This document shows positions 8,241 through 16,038 of a stretch of 43,357 bases of DNA, piece by piece. This DNA is from a bacterium (GTDB lineage: Bacteria > Patescibacteriota > Minisyncoccia > UBA6257 > WO2-44-18), in NCBI GenBank assembly GCA_023244815.1, contig JAHFLQ010000006.1, forward strand, positions 1 through 43,357, in the 5' to 3' direction. Position numbers and translations under genes: made by a program. Positions within the stretch are counted from its first letter, which is position 1. Every line of letters begins with the position of its first letter. The notes beneath the pieces were generated by a model. It worked only from the letters and a program-made list of their open reading frames with translations, did not search any database and had not been told where the DNA came from.

Positions 8241-8269
8241 ATGGTAACAAAAAAGCAGTGCCCTGTCAA
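8241..8269 (-). promoter_or_regulatory. Promoter of the 65-residue zinc-ribbon gene
   Basis: Minus-strand TTGACA (8269-8264) and TACCAT (8246-8241) are separated by 17 bases. The -35 lies exactly in the loop of the rplL terminator hairpin. Confidence 0.65.
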
Positions 8270-8284
8270 CACCGCTTTTTTGTT
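8246..8284 (-). terminator. Terminator of rplJ-rplL
   Basis: On the minus strand AACAAAAAAGC (8284-8274) pairs perfectly with GCTTTTTTGTT (8256-8246). Four more pairs with one G-U lie inside, giving a 15-pair stem with a nine-base loop (TTGACAGGG). The 3' arm is itself the U-tract. Confidence 0.88.
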
Positions 8285-8295
8285 TGGCTGGCAAA

Positions 8296-8664
8296 CTATT
8301 GTAATTCAATAGTCGCACCGGCAGTTTCGAGTTTCTTCTTCAGATCCTCGGCTTCATCTTTTTTCAGGCCTTCCTTTACCATTTTTGGGGCGCCGTCCAC
8401 TAAATCTTTGGCCTCTTTCAAACCGAGTCCAGTCACTTCGCGAAGAACCTTAATGACCTGGATCTTCTGCTGGCCGCCATCTTTCAGCATTACTTTCCAG
8501 GCGGTCTTTTCTTCGGCTTCGGCCGCTCCCGCGCCCGCCGCTCCCGCCGCCATCGGCATCGCCGCCGAAATTCCGAACTTTTCCTCCATTTTCTTAACCA
8601 GATCGGAAAGTTCGGTAACTTTCAATTCGCCTACAAGATTTATAATTTGTTCTAATTTTTCCAT
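8296..8664 (-). CDS. rplL: 50S ribosomal protein L7/L12
   Basis: Forms the dimers of the ribosomal stalk that recruit translation GTPases. The 122-residue protein has the N-terminal dimerisation helices, an alanine/glycine-rich hinge ([19 protein letters not shown], about 34-52), and the C-terminal domain with [20 protein letters not shown]. Length and domain order are normal. It follows rplJ by eight bases and shares its leader-controlled transcript, so its supply would be regulated by L10 binding. Confidence 0.98.
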   Translation of the reverse strand: MEKLEQIINLVGELKVTELSDLVKKMEEKFGISAAMPMAAGAAGAGAAEAEEKTAWKVMLKDGGQQKIQVIKVLREVTGLGLKEAKDLVDGAPKMVKEGLKKDEAEDLKKKLETAGATIELQ

Positions 8665-8672
8665 TTTCGTAA

Positions 8673-9221
8673 TTATTTGTTTTCGACCGTTTCATTACTC
8701 ATCGTCGTAGTGGCTGGTATCGGTTGTGTTTTAGCTATTTCCGCCGCTACATACATAAACGCGCGAAGCGGTCCGGTAATCGCGCCAAGAACCATCGCAA
8801 GCAGAGTTTCGCGGCCCGGTAACTTGGCGATTATGTTAAACTCGTCCAGAGAAATCAGCGTTTTATTCGCCAGATCATAGGCGCCTAAAACTTTGAATTC
8901 TTTTTTTTCTTTCAGCACTTCTTTGGCAAACTTATGAATCGGGCCGGCTACCGAACTCAAATCTTCCGGAACGAAAAAAGTACCGACTTGGGCCGCAAAT
9001 TGCATCGGGTCAAAATCAATTCCCAAATTTTTGAAAGCAATCCTTAATAGGCGTTTCTTGATTACTTTGAAAGTCGCGCCGGCTTTTTTGACTTCTACTT
9101 TAATTCTGCGGACAGAGCCAGTATCCACGCCGGTAAAATCGGCGAACACCAGGGTCTTGCTCTTTTTCAGCAAGTCCTCGCCAATTTCTACGTGTTTTTT
9201 CTTTTGTAATTTTGTAAGCAT
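8673..9221 (-). CDS. rplJ: 50S ribosomal protein L10
   Basis: Anchors the L7/L12 dimers to 23S rRNA at the stalk base and, with L12, binds its own mRNA leader. The 182-residue protein shows the N-terminal [20 protein letters not shown] region and the [14 protein letters not shown] segment. Its C-terminus is longer than in compact L10 forms (a helix followed by [18 protein letters not shown]). The gene has a 100-base leader with an L10-type fold and attenuator; no SD is evident. rplK, nusG and secE lie 31 kb away in this window, so the usual cluster is split. Confidence 0.96.
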   Translation of the reverse strand: MLTKLQKKKHVEIGEDLLKKSKTLVFADFTGVDTGSVRRIKVEVKKAGATFKVIKKRLLRIAFKNLGIDFDPMQFAAQVGTFFVPEDLSSVAGPIHKFAKEVLKEKKEFKVLGAYDLANKTLISLDEFNIIAKLPGRETLLAMVLGAITGPLRAFMYVAAEIAKTQPIPATTTMSNETVENK

Positions 9222-9224
9222 TTT

Positions 9225-9315
9225 ATAAATAAAATACGGACTTTTTGTCCGTAGCTACAAGGCCGCTAAGCGGCGCTTCCTAGAGAGGGCTTATTGATTG
9301 CCTCTTGTCTACGGA
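9225..9315 (-). promoter_or_regulatory. L10 leader with overlapping attenuator
   Basis: On the minus strand TCCGTAG-ACAAG (from 9315) pairs with CTTGT-AG-CTACGGA (to 9248), closing a junction. One branch is GAGGC...GCCCTC, with the AATCAATAA loop typical of L10 leaders; the other is hairpin GCCGC-TTA-GCGGC. The next hairpin, TACGGAC-AAAAA-GTCCGTA (9253-9235) followed by TTTTATTT, is an intrinsic terminator. Its 5' arm reuses the closing strand CTACGGA, so aptamer stem and terminator exclude each other. This resembles the Rfam L10_leader, but the direction of regulation cannot be read from sequence alone. Confidence 0.75.
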
Positions 9316-9324
9316 TTATTAAAG

Positions 9325-9353
9325 ATACTAGCGTAATAGCCGTAGGCTGTCAA
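9325..9353 (-). promoter_or_regulatory. Promoter of rplJ-rplL
   Basis: Minus-strand TTGACA (9353-9348) and TAGTAT (9330-9325) are separated by 17 bases. The start near 9318 falls just before the leader's closing stem. Confidence 0.8.
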
Positions 9354-9441
9354 GCTAAAATGTGAGCCGAGCACTGTAGCACCTAGCCGTTTTCTTTATG
9401 AATAATCTTACAGCTTTCAGGGCTAACGCTGGGAATCTCTT

Positions 9442-9474
9442 TAAAAAATAAAAACCCCGAGCTAGTCGGGGTTT
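9442..9474 (-). terminator. Terminator of yeaH-spoVR
   Basis: On the minus strand AAACCCCGA (9474-9466) pairs with TCGGGGTTT (9460-9452), followed by TTATTTTTTAAA. Confidence 0.88.
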
Positions 9475-9486
9475 GAAGAGCAAAAT

Positions 9487-10989
9487 CTAGGGTTGAAATT
9501 TACGAAAGCGCTGTCCGTCGTGCTGCATGACAATCGGAACTTTGTTTTCCACCGTTTCTAAATAAACGGTTCGCCCCCAAAGATGCTGGATGTTCTCCAA
9601 GGTCTTTTCGCAATAGGCCAAATCCAGTTCCTGGCCAGTGTAGTGATGCCTCAACAAAAGGGCGTTGCTACCATTCAAATTGCCGTCCTGGATGGTAATC
9701 TTGGGCGTATGGATCCCCAAGATTCGCTTGAGAACTTGGCGGACTGATTCCGCATCGTTGTTAGTAATAATATCAAAAATCTTATTGCTGTTTTTAACCT
9801 GACCGTAGATGTAGAGATTTTGTGAGCGAATAAAGTCATCGTTGAACAGTTCGGCAACCGCTCTCCCGTCACTGTAAAGCGATCGGACCTCAAAGATTTT
9901 CTGTTTACCCAATCCGGCACTGGTGTCCCAGTGGGACTTTTGGTACTGATCGCGGCAACGCTCGTACTCACGCCCAAAGCGTCCTTTGTCCCAACGCTCT
10001 TTTACGTCCTCGTAAAGCGCCAAACCAATTCTGTACCAGTTAAAACGCTTCTTGGACGAGGCGGTCACTCGCGCGTGCATGGTGTTAAAAACGCCATGTT
10101 CTTCAGGAGTCAACAGGCCCGCCTCAAAAAGGCGTCGCATGATACGGACATGCCAGTAAGTCGCCCAGCCCTCATTGAGCATTTTCGTCCTGGTATTAGG
10201 GAAAAGCGCCCGGGCTTGATCGCGAATCACCGACAAAACATCCTGCATCCACGGCTTCAGGGGCAACGGAGAGTGTTTAGTGGTGTAGCCCAGCAGGTCA
10301 AAAGTCGGTTCGGGCGGTGTCTTGGTAGACAGAGTCTTAATCCATCTTTCCAAACCAGCAATTTGATCCGGAGTCAGCGGACGCTCGGCCAGATTCCTGG
10401 GGCGCTGACCGGCGAGCAGTTTTGCCCGCGCCCGCTCAATTAAACGGCTCCGCAACATCTCCTCGTCCGGTTCCTCGTAAAAAACGTCCGGATGCTGGTG
10501 CCATTGGATGGAGTAACCGGCATCCATCACCGCTTCCACTTCTTCGGAACCGTAGCGTTCTTCGTACTTTCGGAACCGACTGGCGGCATTACGCGCCTCT
10601 TCCGCGATATCGGAAAACTTCCGGCCATGCTGTGTGAAACGGCTGTTGAGAAAAAAGTCCACATGGCCGTAAACGTGGGCAATCACCACCGCCTGCAGGG
10701 CAAATGGATTGGTTTCCACTAAGAACGCGCGCGGCGTATCAAAGTTCCAAACCTGCTCATAGGGAATGCCTTGCTGAGTATGTTCGTAGATGGTACGGAT
10801 TCGGTCATAATCGCGACCGTGAGACCAGTGCGAAAAGTTGATCGGGAAATTGTAGGCCATTCCCTCAATCACTCTCTGCGTCGGCACGACCTCAAAATTG
10901 ATTTCCGTCGTTGACAGTCCTTCTTCTTCCGCTATCTTTCTGATTTCTTTTTCGAGAAATTTCAGCCGTTCCAGATCTTTCTTATTCAT
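9487..10989 (-). CDS. spoVR: SpoVR/YcgB family protein
   Basis: A 500-residue member of the SpoVR/YcgB family, biochemical activity unknown; the Bacillus protein affects spore cortex formation and E. coli YcgB is a stationary-phase protein. Family features are the N-terminal acidic helix with NFEVVPTQRVIEGMAYNFPI, FSHWSHGRDYDRIR, the histidine-rich VIAHVYGHVDFFLNSRF, NEGWATYWHVRIMRRL in the middle, and the C-terminal LLLRHHYTGQELD. The start ATG at 10989 has an AAAGGTGG SD; the frame extends 22 codons upstream inside yeaH. It overlaps the yeaH stop by eight bases. The family almost always travels with yeaH and prkA, as here. Confidence 0.93.
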   Translation of the reverse strand: MNKKDLERLKFLEKEIRKIAEEEGLSTTEINFEVVPTQRVIEGMAYNFPINFSHWSHGRDYDRIRTIYEHTQQGIPYEQVWNFDTPRAFLVETNPFALQAVVIAHVYGHVDFFLNSRFTQHGRKFSDIAEEARNAASRFRKYEERYGSEEVEAVMDAGYSIQWHQHPDVFYEEPDEEMLRSRLIERARAKLLAGQRPRNLAERPLTPDQIAGLERWIKTLSTKTPPEPTFDLLGYTTKHSPLPLKPWMQDVLSVIRDQARALFPNTRTKMLNEGWATYWHVRIMRRLFEAGLLTPEEHGVFNTMHARVTASSKKRFNWYRIGLALYEDVKERWDKGRFGREYERCRDQYQKSHWDTSAGLGKQKIFEVRSLYSDGRAVAELFNDDFIRSQNLYIYGQVKNSNKIFDIITNNDAESVRQVLKRILGIHTPKITIQDGNLNGSNALLLRHHYTGQELDLAYCEKTLENIQHLWGRTVYLETVENKVPIVMQHDGQRFRKFQP

Positions 10990-12292
10990 ACGGTTGCCAC
11001 CTTTCTTTCTTGAGAAACTCTCTGATGACCGGCAAAATGTGCCCCTTTTCGGCAATCCTCATCCCTAAAAACGGGCAGTTATTTTGACCAACCGCGATGA
11101 AGTTTTTCTGATCGGGAATCGCCGCGACCGGAAGCTCCGCGCTAAAGATGCGCAGCAAGCGGCGATCGTTCAACGGTTCGGTGTTCACTTCGCCGTAGCC
11201 GAACATATTAATCTTCCGTTCAAACAGTTTCCGCAGTTCCTGGAGAGTTTCTTTCGGATCTTCATCCTCGCCGTCGGAAAAGTGGAAAAGGTAGGTGTTC
11301 CATTCACTGGCCGGGTATTCGTCATCAAGCAACTTCCCCGCTAACCGATAAGCGGCGTAACTGCGTGTTCCACCGCTTTCTCCAGTATGGAAAAATTCGT
11401 GTTCATCCACGATTCTCGCTTCCGCGGTATGGAGGATGAAACGAATCTCCAGCCGCTGGTAGACGTGGCGGAGGAATTCCACCAGCCAGAAAAGCATCGA
11501 CCGGGCCAGATACTTTTTCGTGGTATCCATAGACCCGGAAACGTCCATCATCGCGATCACTACCGCGCGGGATTCGGGAGTTTTCGCTTCCTCGATCCGA
11601 TGGTAGCGCTGATCATCGTGATAAATGATCGCGAACGGCTCAATTTCGGTAGAAGTCGCCTGAAAATTGGGGTCCTTCAAAGCCTCCAGAGCATCCGTGA
11701 GAATGCCCTGCGCCTTTTTTAGGGCGTCGTAACAGACGAGTTCGGCAAGGCTGGTTTCTTTTTCCAGGTAGCGCAGGAAGTGCCAGAAGCGCCGGATGCC
11801 TTCTTTAGCGGTGGCGCGATTGTCCAAGAGCGGTCTTGGTCCGACGGTGGATCGTCCGGAAATTTCCATTCCCAAAGAAACCAAAAACTCTTTGATGTTT
11901 TTGGTTTGGAGATTCGGCAATCCGAGATCTTCCAGCATCCACCCGATAACTTCCTGAATGTCCACTTCGGTCTCGATATAGCCGACTCCCGGTTCGGAAC
12001 CGGCAGAGTAGGGTCCGTCCGGATTGGGCCGCTCGCCGATAATATCGCCGGGCTCGCCCCCTCCTTGTCCGACGCCGACTGTCGGCTCTTCGGATTGGTC
12101 ATGACGAAAATGCGGAATGTCCAGACTACGGATTCGGATTTTAACAATCCGGTCACGCTTCCCGGTGATAATGTCCTCTTCAGCAATAATTTCTGGAATT
12201 CGCTCCTTGAGCGCTTCTTTCTGCTTTTCACGGTGGCGGCGGGCATCTTTTTTCCCGCGCTCCTCAATCGGTTCGGGAATAGTGATCGGCAT
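10982..12292 (-). CDS. yeaH: YeaH/YhbH family protein (DUF444, von Willebrand A-like)
   Basis: A 436-residue DUF444 protein. Its N-terminus is very basic (KKDARRHREKQKEALKERIP), followed by a glycine-rich linker (GVGQGGGEPGD), and the C-terminal half is a vWA-like domain. That domain carries a metal-ion-dependent adhesion motif, MMDVSGSMDTTKK (D250, S252, S254), and LFHFSDGEDEDP. Such domains bind a divalent metal and mediate protein contacts, and YeaH works with the PrkA/YeaG kinase in E. coli. It has its own promoter and an AAAGGAGGTGG SD, and it is separated from prkA by a terminator; spoVR is co-transcribed. Confidence 0.93.
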   Translation of the reverse strand: MPITIPEPIEERGKKDARRHREKQKEALKERIPEIIAEEDIITGKRDRIVKIRIRSLDIPHFRHDQSEEPTVGVGQGGGEPGDIIGERPNPDGPYSAGSEPGVGYIETEVDIQEVIGWMLEDLGLPNLQTKNIKEFLVSLGMEISGRSTVGPRPLLDNRATAKEGIRRFWHFLRYLEKETSLAELVCYDALKKAQGILTDALEALKDPNFQATSTEIEPFAIIYHDDQRYHRIEEAKTPESRAVVIAMMDVSGSMDTTKKYLARSMLFWLVEFLRHVYQRLEIRFILHTAEARIVDEHEFFHTGESGGTRSYAAYRLAGKLLDDEYPASEWNTYLFHFSDGEDEDPKETLQELRKLFERKINMFGYGEVNTEPLNDRRLLRIFSAELPVAAIPDQKNFIAVGQNNCPFLGMRIAEKGHILPVIREFLKKERWQPYE

Positions 12293-12322
12293 ATAGCCAC
12301 CTCCTTTTCAAAGTGCAAGTGC

Positions 12323-12351
12323 AGTTTAATAGTTTTGTGACAATCTGGCAA
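12323..12351 (-). promoter_or_regulatory. Promoter of yeaH-spoVR
   Basis: Minus-strand TTGCCA (12351-12346) and TAAACT (12328-12323) are separated by 17 bases. The leader is about 25 bases and holds the SD. Confidence 0.6.
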
Positions 12352-12371
12352 TGGCTCCGCTTTGTTGTTGT

Positions 12372-12408
12372 AAATTAAGAAAACCCCTCGATGTATATCG
12401 AGGGGTTA
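12372..12408 (-). terminator. Terminator of prkA
   Basis: On the minus strand AACCCCTCGAT (12407-12397) pairs with ATCGAGGGGTT (12392-12382), followed by TTCTTAATTT. It splits the prkA-yeaH-spoVR module into two transcripts. Confidence 0.85.
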
Positions 12409-12416
12409 ATGGTGTG

Positions 12417-14465
12417 CTATTGGCTTAAAAACTCTTGCGCTTGTTCCACTGCTTCTTGCGCGCAGACATTGCAGAACCCGCCTGTCTGCAAACCCTTAAA
12501 GAGGTCGTCGACACGCCGGCTTTCGTCTTTGGTGTTTGCTTTGTCCGAATTCAGAACCGCCGCCAGAGTAGCCGTGCTGTCGGCAATCAACTTGCGGTCA
12601 ACGGCCATATCCAAAAGCGGATACGAGCCGTAGCCAAAGCCGGTCTTACTGGACTTATATTCCAAGAGTTCGCCGCGGAAAGTTTCCGCTTCGTCGTCCG
12701 AGAGTTCGATCTGCTCTTCAATGGACCGCATGAATTTCATGTCCGGCTCTTTCGGCTTGCCGGTTTTGGGATCCAGTTTCATTTCGGTCTGCCGACCGCC
12801 AGTATATTTGCGTTTTTGGTCGCGGTAAAACTGGACTTCCTCAATGTAGCGGTTGAACAGCGCCTTCGCCAGATCGCTATAGGCGCTCAAGAACGCTTTG
12901 GTGACAGCTTCAAGGATGAAATCCCTATACTCCACCATCACGCTGTCTTTTTCGCCGGCGGAGAGAAACTCGCGGTAGCTTTTAACATCTTCCGGGCTGT
13001 AGCCCATTCGATGATCAAACACTCCTCGCAGAGCTTGAATAGACCCCAGGGGCGTGAGGCAACCGTTTTCGCCTTCTTTCACCAGCGCGTTGTTCAGAGC
13101 CGCCAAAATGTCGCGCGAGCTCATGCCAAACATTCCTTCCCGTTTGGCAATGTCCGGGTCTTTCTGTGCTTCTTCTAAAAGCAGGCGGATATCTAAGGGC
13201 TTTTGGTCCTTGTCCCGCAATTTGGTAAGCGCGACATCGCCGTTGTAGGCCTTGGCCTTCGTCAGCAAGTCCGTGTCGCCTGGAGGGTCGGTTAAACGGG
13301 TGAGAACCGCGAACAGCGCCGCCAGCTCCAGCGCTCCCGGAGCAATGTGGCACTTTTTAAGGCGGAGATAAGTGCTCTCCTCCTCAATCAGTTTGCGATA
13401 GATCTTCACTTCGTCCTGAATTCGAACCGGGTACGGGAAGAAAACTGTGTAGATCCGATCGTGCAGGGCTTCGTTCTCCGGCCGACCGGCAAATTTCTTA
13501 TATTCCGTGAGGTTGGTATGTCCGATGATCGACAAGTCAACGTGAAGATGGGGGAAGGTCGATCCCTGTACCTTGATTTCCTTTTCCTCAGCGGCGCTGA
13601 TGAAAACCCAAAGAATTTCTTCCTGGGCTTTGATCATCTCGCGGCACTCAAGGAGGCCGCGGTTGGCTTTCTCGGCTTCACCAGAAAGTTCGTATGACTG
13701 CGGGTGGTTGTAGCCCTTGACTGACGTAATCGAGATATTTTCCCGACCGATCAGCAGAGTAACGTCTGAGGTTTTTTTGTCGGAGGGCTCGAAAGAGCCG
13801 ATACCCCGGCATCCCTGGATGGAAAAAGTGAAAGTTTCCACCGGCATGTCCCACCAGCGGACAACGCCGCCTTCTTTGTCCCGATATTCGTTCAGAAGCC
13901 TGTGGCGGCAAACCGGGCAAAGATCGCCTTCGATCTTCACTCCCAGTTCCTTGGCCATCTTGTCACGCACTTCGCCCTTCGGCAAAAGATGGAGCGGCTC
14001 TTCAAACATCGGACAACCCTTAATCATAAAGACCGGGCGCGTCCGATAGTTTTCCAAAGCGCGCTTCAGAGTGCTGACGAAGGTGGACTTACCGGAAGCC
14101 GTCGGTCCCACCAGCAGCAGAATCTGCTTGCCGGTGGAAAGTGAACTCGCTCCAACCTTCAGATGTTCCACCACGTTCTGGATAGAACGCTCCAGACCAA
14201 ACAGCGAGGTGCTGAAAAGCTTGTAGCGCTTATCCGCGTTGGCAAACCGTTCCGCCTTCGGAATGGGTTCCTCTCCGGTCTCCAAAATTACTTCCAACAA
14301 GCGCGCCGGAGAGTTCTGGGCAACCAGCGGATCCGTTTCCAACATCTCTAAATAACCCCGAAACGGAATTTCCAAATGCCGCTTCTCTTTTTTCGCCCTG
14401 GCATCGGCATCAATCCAGTCCTGAATGTTGAATTTTTTATCCGGGACTTCTCTGGAATCGGACAT
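12417..14465 (-). CDS. prkA: PrkA/YeaG family AAA+ serine protein kinase
   Basis: A 682-residue protein of the PrkA family: an N-terminal AAA+ domain with Walker A GPTASGKST (120-128), then the PrkA C-terminal domain. Conserved segments include CPVCRHRLLNEY, GSFEPSDKKTSDVTLLIGRE, IGHTNLTEYKKF and HDRIYTVFFPYPVRI. E. coli YeaG phosphorylates proteins and acts in nitrogen and stationary-phase stress; a Lon-like protease role has been reported for Bacillus PrkA. The C-terminus adds CNVCAQEAVEQAQEF, a possible metal pair. The start ATG has a GGGGGTG SD. It is followed by the prkA terminator and then yeaH-spoVR, the usual functional partners. Confidence 0.94.
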   Translation of the reverse strand: MSDSREVPDKKFNIQDWIDADARAKKEKRHLEIPFRGYLEMLETDPLVAQNSPARLLEVILETGEEPIPKAERFANADKRYKLFSTSLFGLERSIQNVVEHLKVGASSLSTGKQILLLVGPTASGKSTFVSTLKRALENYRTRPVFMIKGCPMFEEPLHLLPKGEVRDKMAKELGVKIEGDLCPVCRHRLLNEYRDKEGGVVRWWDMPVETFTFSIQGCRGIGSFEPSDKKTSDVTLLIGRENISITSVKGYNHPQSYELSGEAEKANRGLLECREMIKAQEEILWVFISAAEEKEIKVQGSTFPHLHVDLSIIGHTNLTEYKKFAGRPENEALHDRIYTVFFPYPVRIQDEVKIYRKLIEEESTYLRLKKCHIAPGALELAALFAVLTRLTDPPGDTDLLTKAKAYNGDVALTKLRDKDQKPLDIRLLLEEAQKDPDIAKREGMFGMSSRDILAALNNALVKEGENGCLTPLGSIQALRGVFDHRMGYSPEDVKSYREFLSAGEKDSVMVEYRDFILEAVTKAFLSAYSDLAKALFNRYIEEVQFYRDQKRKYTGGRQTEMKLDPKTGKPKEPDMKFMRSIEEQIELSDDEAETFRGELLEYKSSKTGFGYGSYPLLDMAVDRKLIADSTATLAAVLNSDKANTKDESRRVDDLFKGLQTGGFCNVCAQEAVEQAQEFLSQ

Positions 14466-14509
14466 TCCAACACCCCCATTTCAGAAGTGATTTCAAAGAG
14501 CACAGGTAG

Positions 14510-14538
14510 ATTATTACAAAAGGGAATCGCCGTGTCAA
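14510..14538 (-). promoter_or_regulatory. Promoter of prkA
   Basis: Minus-strand TTGACA (14538-14533) and AATAAT (14515-14510) are separated by 17 bases. The leader is about 40 bases long. Confidence 0.65.
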
Positions 14539-14558
14539 CCCAGCATCTTTGCCAAAAG

Positions 14559-15203
14559 TTATCTCTCCCGGCGCCACTCGTTAATGGCTTTATGACTTCC
14601 GGATAAAAGCGTTTTCGGCACTTTCCATTTTATCCCGCGCTTTGGTTCAAAGACTTCCGGCCGGGTGTAGGACGGGAAAGATCCTTTAATATCTTCCAGC
14701 GATTCGTATTTGCCGAGTACGCCGGGAATATAGCGCGACACCGCTTCTACTAAAACCAGCGCCGGCAGCTCGCCGCCGGAAAGTATATAATCGCCTATGG
14801 AAATCTCCTCGTCGGCAATATATTTCGCTACCCGTTCATCCACGCCCTCATACCGCCCGCAAATTAAAATTAATTGATCATATTTAGAAAGCCGCTTCGC
14901 GGTTTTAGAATCAAGCTTTTTGCCGCGCGTGCTGAAAAGAATTACCCGGACTTTTGACTTTGGATTTTTGACTTTGGATTTCAAAGATTGAACTGCCCGA
15001 TAAATCGGCTCAACCTTCAAAACCATTCCCGGTCCCCCGCCATACGGCTTGTCGTCTACTTTCAAGTGCTTGTCGGTCGTGTAATCGCGGAGATTGTGCG
15101 CGGTAATTTTAATCAGTTTATTTTCTCGCGCGCGTTTAATAATTGACTCGCCGAGGTAGGAGTCAAATATTTTCGGGAAGATTGTAATTATATCGAACTT
15201 CAT
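14559..15203 (-). CDS. trmD: tRNA (guanine-37-N1)-methyltransferase
   Basis: Methylates G37 of tRNAs reading CNN codons, preventing frameshifting; SPOUT fold with a trefoil knot. The start is the ATG at 15203 (MKFDIITIFPKIFDSYL), the usual N-terminus. The 214-residue protein shows KPYGGGPGMVL, CGRYEGVDERV, SIGDYILSGGELPALVLVEA and PSYTRPEVFE. Around residues 80-90 the sequence SKVKNPKSKVRV is encoded by a 14-base tandem repeat at 14951-14978, in a surface region before the SPOUT core. No SD is present. An extended -10 (TGCTAAAGT, with TAAAGT at 15217-15212) eight bases from the ATG suggests a leaderless mRNA. rimM and rplS, usual neighbours, are absent. Confidence 0.95.
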   Translation of the reverse strand: MKFDIITIFPKIFDSYLGESIIKRARENKLIKITAHNLRDYTTDKHLKVDDKPYGGGPGMVLKVEPIYRAVQSLKSKVKNPKSKVRVILFSTRGKKLDSKTAKRLSKYDQLILICGRYEGVDERVAKYIADEEISIGDYILSGGELPALVLVEAVSRYIPGVLGKYESLEDIKGSFPSYTRPEVFEPKRGIKWKVPKTLLSGSHKAINEWRRER

Positions 15204-15221
15204 ATAGTATAACTTTAGCAT

Positions 15222-15251
15222 TTGTAACATGGAGGCACTGTGCAGTACAAT
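15222..15251 (+). promoter_or_regulatory. Promoter of the HIT gene
   Basis: TTGTAA (15222-15227) and TACAAT (15246-15251) are separated by 18 bases. The leader is about 28 bases and carries AAAGGAGG. Confidence 0.5.
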
Positions 15252-15285
15252 AAGCTAGTAAGTAGTTCATAGAAAGGAGGTTGGC

Positions 15286-15948
15286 GTGGACAAGCCTTGT
15301 ACTTTTTGCGATCGCAGAATGTTTGAAGAGCGTCTAATCGCCGAAGATGAGAATTTTTACTTCATCGCCACGCTTGGACAAATTACCGAAGGCGGGTATG
15401 TGTTGGTCGTACCAAAACAACACATCGAGTGTTTTGGAGACGTGCCCCAAAATAAATTGAGGCAAGTTTCGGTGGCTGTGGATAGGGCCAGTTTGGCAAT
15501 CGACCTAGAATATAGGTCACAGCATCTGATTTTCGAACACGGCAAAATCGGTCAGAGCATCGGCCATGCGCATTTCCACGTTCTGCCAATTGCTAAAAAT
15601 TTGAATATTCGGGAACAAGTGAGAAAAGATTTTCCTTTAGCCGAAATTGATCAGTTGCAAAGCTCCGCGAATTTTTTTGCCAGATTGTCAGAATCCGACT
15701 GCAAAGAACCTTATCTATTCTGGCAAGAAGCGGACGGCTCGTCTTGCGTCTGTTGGAACCCTAAGGCACCTTCTCAATACCTGCGCGCTGTTGTTGCTTC
15801 AGCACTCGGCCGACCGGAACGCGCCGATTGGAGGAAAATGGATCCGGAACTTGATCGCCGGCTCTGGTCCGGTACCGTCCAGAAACTGAAACCGTATTTC
15901 CAGAATCCCGGCGGCTTTTTCCGCATCAAAAGCAAGCGCAAAGATTGA
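15286..15948 (+). CDS. HIT-superfamily protein with C-terminal extension
   Basis: A 220-residue protein starting with GTG at 15286 behind an AAAGGAGG SD. The N-terminal half is a HIT domain: CTFC (residues 5-8, a CxxC as in zinc-containing HIT proteins), GGYVLVVPKQHIECF, and the catalytic triad region IGHAHFHVLPI (H94, H96, H98). HIT enzymes hydrolyse or transfer nucleotides from dinucleoside polyphosphates or AMP-conjugates. Residues from about 110 on form an extra domain that I do not recognise. It begins with a helix (REQVRKDFPLAEIDQLQ) and ends with a basic tail. The gene stands alone on the plus strand between trmD and khpA, interrupting an otherwise conserved minus-strand cluster. Confidence 0.82.
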   Translation: MDKPCTFCDRRMFEERLIAEDENFYFIATLGQITEGGYVLVVPKQHIECFGDVPQNKLRQVSVAVDRASLAIDLEYRSQHLIFEHGKIGQSIGHAHFHVLPIAKNLNIREQVRKDFPLAEIDQLQSSANFFARLSESDCKEPYLFWQEADGSSCVCWNPKAPSQYLRAVVASALGRPERADWRKMDPELDRRLWSGTVQKLKPYFQNPGGFFRIKSKRKD

Positions 15949-15962
15949 GGATAAACTGATTG

Positions 15963-15988
15963 AAGCCCCGTGTGGGCTTCTTTTATTT
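15963..15988 (+). terminator. Terminator of the HIT gene
   Basis: AAGCCC (15963-15968) pairs with GGGCTT (15974-15979), followed by CTTTTATTT. Confidence 0.75.
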
Positions 15989-15990
15989 CA

Positions 15991-16023
15991 AACCAAAACC
16001 CCGCTATACGCGGGGTTTTGGTT
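15991..16023 (-). terminator. Terminator of khpA (symmetric)
   Basis: AACCAAAACCCCGC (15991-16004) pairs perfectly over 14 bases with GCGGGGTTTTGGTT (16010-16023). It sits just after khpA on the minus strand; the arms contain their own T-tract and the structure is symmetric. Confidence 0.8.
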
Positions 16024-16038
16024 AATTGGAAATAAACT

